Origin: Chelydra serpentina
Lineage: Eukaryota > Chordata > Testudines > Chelydridae
Direction of reading: 5' to 3'
Assembly (NCBI GenBank): GCA_037349315.1
Contig: JBAIAC010000059.1
Span: 19,810,501 to 19,874,500 of the forward strand
DNA length: 64,000 nucleotides
Below the pieces are notes generated by a model, which did no database searches, was not told the DNA's origin, and saw nothing but the letters and a program-made list of their open reading frames with translations. Below, one piece after another: positions 35,101 to 47,100 of the stretch. A program made the translations under genes and the position numbers. The stretch's first letter is position 1, and each line of letters begins with the position of its first letter.

Positions 35101-38100
35101 AAAATGAGAAAGTCAGCACTTTTTCAGTAGTAGTGTGCTGTGACACTTTTGTATTTTTATGTCTGATTTTGTAAATGTTTAAGTGAGGTGAAACTTGGGG
35201 GTACACAACACTCTTGAAAGGGGTACAGTCATTTGGAAAGGTTGACAGAGACTGCCCTATCCTGTCCCTGACAGTGGCTTATGAGTTCTTGGCACAGTTC
35301 TGTGGGTGCGGGGTGGGGAATGCACACACCTTTGCATCTCCCCTCCCATCATCCTGAGCCATCTGAGTGCCAGGTCAGTCCTCAAAATAAAGTAGGGCAG
35401 TATGAGGCCACTTCTAATTTTCACGAACTGTCAACAGCAATTTAGGATCACTGGGGTAAATGGATGCTCTAGTTCATTCCCTTCTCTTCAACCACATCTT
35501 CTGTGCCAGCAAATAGGAATGGAGTGGAGAAAGAGCTACTAGGTGGGCTTTATGCTATTCAAAGATCCATCCCGTCGCTCATTCCCAGCTTCTGGCAAAC
35601 AGAGGCGAGGGACATCATTCCTGCCCATCCTGGCTAATAGCCATTGATGGACCTATCCTCCATGAATTTATCTAGTTCTTTTTTGAACCCTGTTATGGTC
35701 TTGGTCTTCACAACATCCTCTGGCAAGGAGTTCCACAGGTTGACTGTGCATTGTGTGAAGAAATACTTCCTTTTATTTGTTTTAAACCTGCTGCCAATTA
35801 ATTTCATTTGGTGACTTTACTCTTATACTTTACAATACCACATGTTCCCTAGTTTTTGAATAACCCCACTCTTGGGAATTTAACTCTGTCAAATGCATTC
35901 CACCTCTTTCATAATTTTCTATTTTTCCATTAAGGATAGCTCTAATTCCCTAAACCTTCTATTATGTTTGCTTCTTGAGAATTGGCATAATCTCTTTTAT
36001 CCTGTGATGCCCTCTGCCTAAACATTTCTGTGCTATAATGAACACAAATGCACTCAATATTTCACATGAGTTCAGACAAATGCCTCTACAGACGCTCCCC
36101 GGGTTATGCAAGACCCGACTTATGCAAATTCGCATTTACGGAAAAAATTCCATAAGCCAGAAATAGGATTTTCGAGTTGCGGAAATTTTTGTGTAACGTA
36201 CGGGTATACGTTTCCGACTTCGGCAAAATTCGAGTTCCGCAAGGCTTTCCGGAACGGAACGATTGCGTAAGTCGGGGGGTGTCTGTACATCTTATTTCTG
36301 TTTTGCTGAAATAGGAAACTTAGTAGGAATACTGCAAAAACTTTAAAGAATTATATTTTACCTTATTAGCCATCACTCCATTATAGAGTTCACGCGTCAG
36401 CACTACCACTGTGAAGTTGTAGTAAACAATAATGGACTGAGGACAGGAAAGTCCGTCTTCCGCATCGCAGAAGTAATTGTCAATGTCAATACGGAAGTTG
36501 TCATATTTAGGGGTAATCTGCTTCACCAGCGTATATGTGCAGTTGTCAAGGAATGTGTAATAGGTTCCATCGAATGTAATGTAGTGAGGGTCACCCCAGC
36601 CACTACAGACACCTGGTAAAGAGGAAAAATGTAGATGCTAAGACTAAAATAAGTTTACACAAAAGAATTTAGAAAGTTAAGCCATTAACACAACCTTCTA
36701 GATAGCCCTGGAACCATGAAAAACAAATCCCCATATATTCCATTTAAGTGTTTTGTATATTTTCAGCAATGTTCTTCCTTAATTTAGTTGTCACTTACAT
36801 TCACATTCATAGTGGTAACAGCAGCCATCCTCACTGAAGACCTTTACTGGTGGGTATCCATTGGCACAAGTAATTTTCTTTATGGGTGGGCATTTCACTT
36901 GCTGTATAACAACTTTGTTATTTCCTTCACAAGTTGCAGTGGTACAGTTGGATATCTTCCATGTTTCACCCGTCTATTTAAAAAAGGGAATTGGCGTCAC
37001 AAGAGCTTACAATTAGGTTTGAGCTTTATACAGATTCTTAGTTCCAAAATGTTATGATGCTTGCAGTGTTTGGGGGTTATGTTTCTTATGATATATTTCT
37101 TCTCTAATGTTTGACATCCACGTTTTGGAAATTCTGGTGACCGTTATTGTGCAGTACATTTTACAGTAGAAAATGATGAGCAGTAGTGGCACCGTTTTGC
37201 TCAAACTTTCTAAAACAATTCAACCCTAAGCAGCTAATCAAGGAAAATGTTGAAACTTATAAAAACCTGAAAGCAGACAGTTATACTGAAAAGGGTTACA
37301 CAGCCTTGTCTACAGGCATTTGCTCTGCTCTGCCTTATGATAATATTCTTAATACTTTTGTGTTTATGGCAAAAAAAAAACCACCCCAAAAAACTTGTCT
37401 AAACCCTGGCAGTGTGGTGCTCTGTGGCAATGTACCATCTGGTGTTCCAAAGCATGGTCAGGTTTCTTGGACACACAGTACCACAGGAATTCTGAGGAGG
37501 GCAGGGGAAGCCCTGTAGCATCTCTGCATACCCTAAATCTGGACTGTGGCAAGGGGAGGGGAGTTCGTGACCCTACACATTTCCTCACAGAATCCTTGTA
37601 GATGACACCAGTGCACTGGTGCATGCCCAGAACATCTATTATTTTTCTTATGTGAGAAAAAGATTCTGTTGAGATTCAGCCAGTGTAAACTTAAATGAAG
37701 CCGGAGATCTCCACTGCTTTATACATCAGAAACTGAGTTGTCAGTCAGGAGAGGAGCAACCCATGTCAGCATGAGAGATCTCTCCCCAATGATGATCAGA
37801 GCCGGGGGGAAGTGACATCCCCCCCCCCACCAAACTCCCACCTATATCAAGGCTGCAGAGGTAATTTTTGAAGGTGTGTTTTAACCCAGAGGAATCATAT
37901 TGCCCCCTTGCCCTTGCAACATGTATGATACTACAGCCCAAAGACCTTCATGAGAAAGAGTGAGAGCTTGGATTATGCAAATAGATGTTGGTCAAGGGCC
38001 GGCACAAGGGAGATTACCACACCGTAAGCATCTCCGTGGGTTACAATGTAGAGTAAGACCAAAGACACAGAGTTTTCCACACTATCTTCAGCATACTCAA

Positions 38101-41100
38101 GATTTATCAGTCCAGTGTAGAGCTGTCATACCCAGGAGTAAGAGGCATCCCCATCTCTTTCTCCAGTGTACAGAAGGGGCAAGACTGGCCATTACAGAAT
38201 GGAGAGAATAAAGAGCTATCCACTTCATTTGAAAAAAAAATATTTTGGAAGATTAATTCTCTTTGAAATTTGCAGATACCAGGTTGCACAAATTAACATG
38301 TAATATTCAGACTGGCCTACAGGAGTTTTATACCAATTTTGCACAAACAGAGGCACATTGTCTACCACAAGAATTGTTTTAAAAAATATATGGTCTTTCC
38401 GTTTTAAATAATTTATAATGTTCTTTCCTGCGAGTTGCATTATTATTAAAAGTATTTTCAAGGCTCCACAAGATAAGAGATTGATACCTTTCTGGGAGGT
38501 TTAGCATCAGGACACTCAATTTTAGTGGTTGAACTAACTGTTGTAGTGGGAGTCGTAGTTGGTATAGATGTTGAAGTTGTAGGTGTAGTTGTTGCTGGAG
38601 TTGTTGATTTACATGGTCCCTTAAATCGGTCCACTGAACATGTTTTACTACAAATGGCATAAAAATTACATCCATCCTTGTCTGTTTTGTTGTAAATCAT
38701 TTCACCTATAAAAACAACAATTAGAATACACAAAATACAAAATACAAAGAGAAAACAAAATAATCATTGAAAAAACCTACATTAATTCAATTTTACAATG
38801 TAAAATTTTAATATAATTCCAATCTTTACTTTAATTAAAATATCCACTAAAAATTATGTAAAAATCTGTTTTAAATATATTCTAATGGATTGTTAAAGAC
38901 TTACCAGATGCATAAACAGCGTCCTCAATTTGGCAAAAGCAGTGAGTAGTTGTCATGGTTACTTCTGTTGTTCCTGTTTGTGTACTTGAGATAGTTGGAG
39001 TGGTTACTCGTGTGGGCGTTGTTGACAAAACTGAGGTTGTAACAGGACAATTTATGTTTTCTTCACAGCAGAAAACACGTATCTGATAATTGAAACACAT
39101 TTTAAATTTCCCGATTTGATCCTCATTTTTGCACACCAGCCCAAAATTGGCATCGCACTGCACAACTTGACCAATCTCCTCGATGGTTATGTCCGGGTAA
39201 TTTTCTGCCCTACACTGGATATTTGCAGGCTTTCCACAGATTATCTCTCCTGCAGCCCTTATGTTGTTATAGGTTTCAATGTCTCCTTCTTTAGGTCCAG
39301 AAGAGGGAAAATCAACATCAAACCATTTGGACCATGTGCATGTTGGTTGACACTTCGTAGTCGAGTAAGTGGTTGTTCCTGTCGTTGTGGGTATTGGCGA
39401 TGCTGTGGGGATTTCTGTGGTAGATAGTGTGGTGGTACCTGTTGTGGTTCTGCTTCGGGTTGTTTCACTAGTGCTGGTTTGTACAGTTGTGGTAGTTGGA
39501 GATGCTGTGGAAATCGGCGATGTAGTGATCACTCCTGTGGGAGGCAGAGTGGTGGTACCCGTTGTGCTTGTGCTTGTGCTTGGTCCTTTAGTTGTAGTGA
39601 TTGGAGTTGTTTCAGAAGTAGTAGTTTCTGGTGTTTCTGTGACTGTTGGTTTGATAGAAGTTGTGACTCTGCTGGTTGTTTCTGTGACTGTAGTTGTTGG
39701 TGTAGGTGAAATTGTGGTCGTGATACTTGTGGTTGTGGTTGGGCACTTAGGGTTCTCTTCACAGCAGAAAACACGTATCTGATAATTGAAACACATTTTA
39801 AATTTCCCGATTTGATCCTCATTTTTGCACACCAGCCCAAAATTGGCATCGCACTGCACAACTTGACCAATCTGGTCGATGGTTATGTCCGGGTAATTTT
39901 CTGCCCTACACTGGATATTTGCAGGCTTTCCACAGATTATCTCTCCTGCAGCCCTTATGTTGTTATAGGTTTCAATGTCTCCTTCTTTAGGTCCAGAAGA
40001 GGGAAAATCAACATCAAACCATTTGGACCATGTGCATGTTGGTTGACACTTCGTAGTCGAGTAAGTGGTTGTTCCTGTCGTTGTGGGTATTGGCGATGCT
40101 GTGGGGATTTCTGTGGTAGATAGAGTGGTGGTACCTGTTGTGGTTCTGCTTCGGGTTGTTTCACTAGTGCTGGTTTGTACAGTTGTGGTAGTTGGAGATG
40201 CTGTGGAAATCGGCGATGTAGTGATCACTCCTGTGGGAGGCAGAGTGGTGGTACCCGTTGTGCTTGTGCTTGTGCTTGGTCCTTTAGTTGTAGTGATTGG
40301 AGTTGTTTCAGAAGTAGTAGTTTCTGGTGTTTCTGTGACTGTTGGTTTGATAGAAGTTGTGACTCTGCTGGTTGTTTCTGTGACTGTAGTTGTTGGTGTA
40401 GGTGAAGTTGTGGTCGTGATACTTGTGGTTGTGGTTGGGCACTTAGGGTTCTCTTCACAGCAGAAAACACGTATCTGATAATTGAAACACATTTTTAATT
40501 TCCCGATTTGATCCTCATTTTTGCACACCAGCCCAAAATTGGCATCGCACTGCACAACTTGACCAATCTGGTCGATGGTTATGTCCGGGTAATTTTCTGC
40601 CCTACACTGGATATTTGCAGGCTTTCCACAGATTATCTCTCCTGCAGCCCTTATGTTGTTATAGGTTTCAATGTCTCCTTCTTTAGGTCCAGAAGAGGGA
40701 AAATCAACATCAAACCATTTGGACCATGTGCATGTTGGTTGACACTTCGTAGTCGAGTAAGTGGTTGTTCCTGTCGTTGTGGGTATTGGCGATGCTGTGG
40801 GGATTTCTGTGGTAGATAGAGTGGTGGTACCTGTTGTGGTTCTGCTTCGGGTTGTTTCACTAGTGCTGGTTTGTACAGTTGTGGTAGTTGGAGATGCTGT
40901 GGAAATCGGCGATGTAGTGATCACTCCTGTGGGAGGCAGAGTGGTGGTACCCGTTGTGCTTGTGCTTGTGCTTGGTCCTTTAGTTGTAGTGATTGGAGTT
41001 GTTTCAGAAGTAGTAGTTTCTGGTGTTTCTGTGACTGTTGGTTTGATAGAAGTTGTGACTCTGCTGGTTGTTTCTGTGACTGTAGTTGTTGGTGTAGGTG

Positions 41101-44100
41101 AAGTTGTGGTCGTGATACTTGTGGTTGTGGTTGGGCACTTAGGGTTCTCTTCACAGCAGAAAACACGTATCTGATAATTGAAACACATTTTAAATTTCCC
41201 GATTTGATCCTCATTTTTGCACACCAGCCCAAAATTGGCATCGCACTGCACAACTTGACCGATCTGGTCGATGGTTATGTCCGGGTAATTTTCTGCCCTA
41301 CACTGGATATTTGCAGGCTTTCCACAGATTATCTCTCCTGCAGCCCTTATGTTGTTATAGGTTTCAATGTCTCCTTCTTTAGGTCCAGAAGAGGGAAAAT
41401 CAACATCAAACCATTTGGACCATGTGCATGTTGGTTGACACTTCGTAGTCGAGTAAGTGGTTGTTCCTGTCGTTGTGGGTATTGGCGATGCTGTGGGGAT
41501 TTCTGTGGTAGATAGAGTGGTGGTACCTGTTGTGGTTCTGCTTCGGGTTGTTTCACTAGTGCTGGTTTGTACAGTTGTGGTAGTTGGAGATGCTGTGGAA
41601 ATCGGCGATGTAGTGATCACTCCTGTGGGAGGCAGAGTGGTGGTACCCGTTGTGCTTGTGCTTGGTCCTTTAGTTGTAGTGATTGGAGTTGTTTCAGAAG
41701 TAGTAGTTTCTGGTGTTTCTGTGACTGTTGGTTTGATAGAAGTTGTGACTCTGCTGGTTGTTTCTGTGACTGTAGTTGTTGGTGTAGGTGAAGTTGTGGT
41801 CGTGATACTTGTGGTTGTGGTTGGGCACTTAGGGTTCTCTTCACAGCAGAAAACACGTATCTGATAATTGAAACACATTTTAAATTTCCCGATTTGATCC
41901 TCATTTTTGCACACCAGCCCAAAATTGGCATTGCACTGCACAACTTGACCAATCTTGTCGATGGTTATGTCCGGGTAATTTTCTGCCCTACACTGGATAT
42001 TTGCAGGCTTTCCACAGATTATCTCTCCTGCAGCCCTTATGTTGTTATAGGTTTCAATGTCTCCTTCTTTAGGTCCAGAAGAGGGAAAATCAACATCAAA
42101 CCATTTGGACCATGTGCATGTTGGTTGACACTTCGTAGTCGAGTAAGTGGTTGTTCCTGTCGTTGTGGGTATTGGCGATGCTGTGGGGATTTCTGTGGTA
42201 GATAGAGTGGTGGTACCTGTTGTGGTTCTGCTTCGGGTTGTTTCACTAGTGCTGGTTTGTACAGTTGTGGTAGTTGGAGATGCTGTGGAAATCGGCGATG
42301 TAGTGATCACTCCTGTGGGAGGCAGAGTGGTGGTACCCGTTGTGCTTGTGCTTGGTCCTTTAGTTGTAGTGATTGGAGTTGTTTCAGAAGTAGTAGTTTC
42401 TGGTGTTTCTGTGACTGTTGGTTTGATAGAAGTTGTGACTCTGCTGGTTGTTTCTGTGACTGTAGTTGTTGGTGTAGGTGAAGTTGTGGTCGTGATACTT
42501 GTGGTTGTGGTTGGGCACTTAGGGTTCTCTTCACAGCAGAAAACACGTATCTGATAATTGAAACACATTTTAAATTTCCCGATTTGATCCTCATTTTTGC
42601 ACACCAGCCCAAAATTGGCATCGCACTGCACAACTTGACCGATCTGGTCGATGGTTATGTCCGGGTAATTTTCTGCCCTACACTGGATATTTGCAGGCTT
42701 TCCACAGATTATCTCTCCTGCAGCCCTTATGTTGTTATAGGTTTCAATGTCTCCTTCTTTAGGTCCAGAAGTGGGAAAATCAACATCAAACCATTTGGAC
42801 CATGTGCATGTTGGTTGACACTTCGTAGTCGAGTAAGTGGTTGTTCCTGTCGTTGTGGGTATTGGCGATGCTGTGGGGATTTCTGTGGTAGATAGAGTGG
42901 TGGTACCTGTTGTGGTTCTGCTTCGGGTTGTTTCACTAGTGCTGGTTTGTACAGTTGTGGTAGTTGGAGATGCTGTGGAAATCGGCGATGTAGTGATCAC
43001 TCCTGTGGGAGGCAGAGTGGTGGTACCCGTTGTGCTTGTGCTTGTGCTTGGTCCTTTAGTTGTAGTGATTGGAGTTGTTTCAGAAGTAGTAGTTTCTGGT
43101 GTTTCTGTGACTGTTGGTTTGATAGAAGTTGTGACTCTGCTGGTTGTTTCTGTGACTGTAGTTGTTGGTGTAGGTGAAGTTGTGGTCGTGATACTTGTGG
43201 TTGTGGTTGGGCACTTAGGGTTCTCTTCACAGCAGAAAACACGTATCTGATAATTGAAACACATTTTAAATTTCCCGATTTGATCCTCATTTTTGCACAC
43301 CAGCCCAAAATTGGCATCGCACTGCACAACTTGACCGATCTGGTCGATGGTTATGTCCGGGTAATTTTCTGCCCTACACTGGATATTTGCAGGCTTTCCA
43401 CAGATTATCTCTCCTGCAGCCCTTATGTTGTTATAGGTTTCAATGTCTCCTTCTTTAGGTCCAGAAGAGGGAAAATCAACATCAAACCATTTGGACCATG
43501 TGCATGTTGGTTGACACTTCGTAGTCGAGTAAGTGGTTGTTCCTGTTGTTGTGGGTATTGGCGATGCTGTGGGGATTTCTGTGGTAGATAGAGTGGTGGT
43601 ACCTGTTGTGGTTCTGCTTCGGGTTGTTTCACTAGTGCTGGTTTGTACAGTTGTGGTAGTTGGAGATGCTGTGGAAATCGGCGATGTAGTGATCACTCCT
43701 GTGGGAGGCAGAGTGGTGGTACCCGTTGTGCTTGTGCTTGTGCTTGGTCCTTTAGTTGTAGTGATTGGAGTTGTTTCAGAAGTAGTAGTTTCTGGTGTTT
43801 CTGTGACTGTTGGTTTGATAGAAGTTGTGACTCTGCTGGTTGTTTCTGTGACTGTAGTTGTTGGTGTAGGTGAAGTTGTGGTCGCGATACTTGTGGTTGT
43901 GGTTGGGCACTTAGGGTTCTCTTCACAGCAGAAAACACGTATCTGATAATTGAAACACATTTTAACTTTCCCGATTTGATCCTCATTTTTGCACACCAGC
44001 CCAAAATTGGCATCGCATTGCACAACTTGACCGATCTGGTCGATGGTTATGTCCGGGAAATGTTCTGCCCTACACTGGATATTTTCAGGCTTTCTGCAGA

Positions 44101-47100
44101 TTATCTCTCCTGCAGCCCTTATGTTGTTATAGGTTTCAATGTCTCCTTCTTTAGGTCCAGAAGAGGGAAAATCAACATCAAACCATTTGGACCATGTGCA
44201 TGTTGGTTGACACTTCGTAGTCGAGTAAGTGGTTGTTCCTGTCGTTGTGGGTATTGGCGATGCTGTGGGGATTTCTGTGGTAGATAGAGTGGTGGTACCT
44301 GTTGTGGTTCTGCTTCGGGTTGTTTCACTAGTGCTGGTTTGTACAGTTGTGGTAGTTGGAGATGCTGTGGAGATCGGCATTTTTGTTGTGACTGGAGTTC
44401 TTTCTGATGTTGTTTCACTCACCAATGTGGTTTCTTTAGTTGTACTGTGTGTTGCTTTAGTTGTTTCTTTTTCTATAGGTGCTGTTTGATGTGTTTCAGT
44501 TGTCTTTATAAGGGTAATAATTTTTTTTGTGGTTGCTGTTGTCCGTGTTGTTACTGTCATTTTAGTGGCTGGGGTGGTTGTTACTATTGGGGTAGTGGCT
44601 AGGGTGGTTGTTCCTATTGGGGTAATGGATGGGGTGGTTGTTAGTTTTGTGGTAGTTGCCGGGGTTGTTGTTAGTATTACGGTAGTTGCCGCGGTGGTTG
44701 TTACTATTGGGGTAGTGGCTGGGGTGGTTGTTCCTATTGGGGTAATGGTTGGGGTGGTTGTTAGTATTGTTGTGGTGGTTGTTAGTATAGTTGTAGTTGC
44801 TGTGGTGGTTGTTACTATTGGGGTAGTGGCTGGGGTGGTTGTTCCTATTGGGGTAATGGTTGGGGTGGTTGTTGGTATTTTTGGGGTGGTTGTTACTGTT
44901 GTTGTAGTGGTTGGGGTGGTTGTTGGACATGATACAATTACATTTCGGCAACATTCAATTTTGATCTGGTAATTATAGCAGATTGGTGGAAGTTGCTCCT
45001 TGTTATAACATATCAGCCCTTTTGTTTTGCTGCATATTACATTTTGCTCCAGCTCATTTACTGGTGTGTTAGGGAATCTTTCTGCTCTGCATTCCACAGC
45101 CTTTGGAACTTTGCATATTTTGTATCCTTTGGCTCTTATATTCTTAAATGTATCGAAATCTCCATCATTGATAGCAGACCCTGGATAACTTACATCATAC
45201 CATTGTGACCATTCACATACTTCTTTAGTGCAATTAGCAGGGGGAACAGTTGTCATGGCTGCTGTAGTTTCTGAGATTGTGGTTAATGCTGGAGTAGTTG
45301 TTACTGTTATTGATGATGTGGGTTTTGTTGTTGAAACAGGTGTAGTAGTTGCAGCTGTGGTAGTTTCAGTGGTTGTTGGTGTAGTGGTTGTACTTACTAT
45401 TGTGGTAAATTCTGTGGTGGTGGTTTGAGTAGCGGGTGGTGAAGTAGTTGTAGTTGTAAAAGTGTCCGGAATTGGTGTTGAGGTTATTGGAGCCGTAGTT
45501 GGTATTGTAGTAGTAGTGTGAGGAGTTGGCATGGTTGTAGTGCCTCTGGTTGTTGTAGTTTGTGTGGTTGTGGCAGTGAAAGGTGTAGTTGTGACTGTTG
45601 TAGTTTCTATAGTGGTGGTTGTTAAAGGAGTAGTTGTTTTAACTTCTTTGGTTGTGATTTCTGTTGTGGTGGTGGTTGAAGGTGTAGTTCCTACTGTTGA
45701 AGTTGTAGTTTCTGTGGTTGTAGGAGTCTGGGTGGAAGTTTCTGTTGAAACAATGGGTGGGCCTGGAGTTGTAGTTTCTGTGGTTGTGGTAGTAAAAGGT
45801 GTAGTTGTGATTGTTGTAGTTTCTATAGCAGTGGTTGTTAAAGGAGTAGTTGTTTTAACTTCTTTGGTTGTGATTTCTGTGGTGGTGGTGGTGGTGGAAG
45901 GTGTAGTTCCTACTGCAGAAGTTGTAGTTTCTGTGGTTGTAGGAGTCTGGGTGGAAGTTTCTGTTGAAACAATGGGTGGGCCTGGAGTTGTTGTAGTTTC
46001 TGTGGTTGTGGTAGTAAAAGGTGTAGTTGTGATTGTTGTAGTTTCTATAGCAGTGGTTGTTAAAGGAGTAGTTGTTTTAACTTCTTTGGTTGTGGTTTCT
46101 GTTGTGGTGGTGGTTGAAGGTGTAGTTCCTACTGTTGAAGTTGTAGTTTCTGTGACTGTAGGAGTCTGGGTGGAAGTTTCTGTTGAAACAATGGGTGGGC
46201 CTGGAGTTGTTGTAGTTTCTGTGGTTGTGGTAGTAAAAGGTGTAGTTGTGATTGTTGTAGTTTCTATAGCAGTGGTTGTTAAAGGAGTAGTTGTTTTAAC
46301 TTCTTTGGTTGTGATTTCTGTGGTGGTGGTGGTGGTGGAAGGTGTAGTTCCTACTGCAGAAGTTGTAGTTTCTGTGGTTGTAGGAGTCTGGGTGGAAGTT
46401 TCTGTTGAAACAATGGGTGGGCCTGGAGTTGTTGTAGTTTCTGTGGTTGTGGTAGTAAAAGGTGTGGTTGTGATTGTTGTAGTTTCTATAGCAGTGGTTG
46501 TTAAAGGAGTAGTTGTTTTAACTTCTTTGGTTGTGGTTTCTGTTGTGGTGGTGGTGGAAGGTGTAGTTCCTACTGTTGAAGTTGTAGTTTCTGTGGTTGT
46601 AGGAGTCTGGGTGGAAGTTTCTGTTGAAACAATGGGTGGGCCTGGAGTTGTTGTAGTTTCTGTGGTTGTGGTAGTAAAAGGTGTGGTTGTGATTGTTGTA
46701 GTTTCTATAGCAGTGGTTGTTAAAGGAGTAGTTGTTTTAACTTCTTTGGTTGTGGTTTCTGTTGTGGTGGTGGTGGAAGGTGTAGTTCCTACTGTTGAAG
46801 TTGTAGTTTCTGTGGTTGTAGGAGTCTGGGTGGAAGTTTCTGTTGAAACAATGGGTGGGCCTGGAGTTGTTGTAGTTTCTGTGGTTGTGGTAGTAAAAGG
46901 TGTGGTTGTGATTGTTGTAGTTTCTATAGCAGTGGTTGTTAAAGGAGTAGTTGTTTTAACTTCTTTGGTTGTGGTTTCTGTTGTGGTGGTGGTGGAAGGT
47001 GTAGTTCCTACTGTTGAAGTTGTAGTTTCTGTGGTTGTAGGAGTCTGGGTGGAAGTTTCTGTTGAAACAATGGGTGGGCCTGGAGTTGTTGTAGTTTCTG

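Noticed and set aside
39047..44380. Regularly spaced repeats suggestive of a CRISPR-like or satellite array
   Set aside because: Units are in-frame protein-coding CysD+PTS modules within a single vertebrate exon, with no short palindromic repeat and spacer structure.
39116..44489. Repeated plus-strand frames of 103, 137 and 76 codons every ~696 bp
   Set aside because: They are shadows of the CysD+PTS units on the minus strand, recurring only because the units recur.
44562..44954. Asn/His-rich 130-codon minus-strand frame
   Set aside because: Alternative frame of the short Thr-rich repeat inside exon w19. The +0 frame is continuous with CysD domains on both sides.
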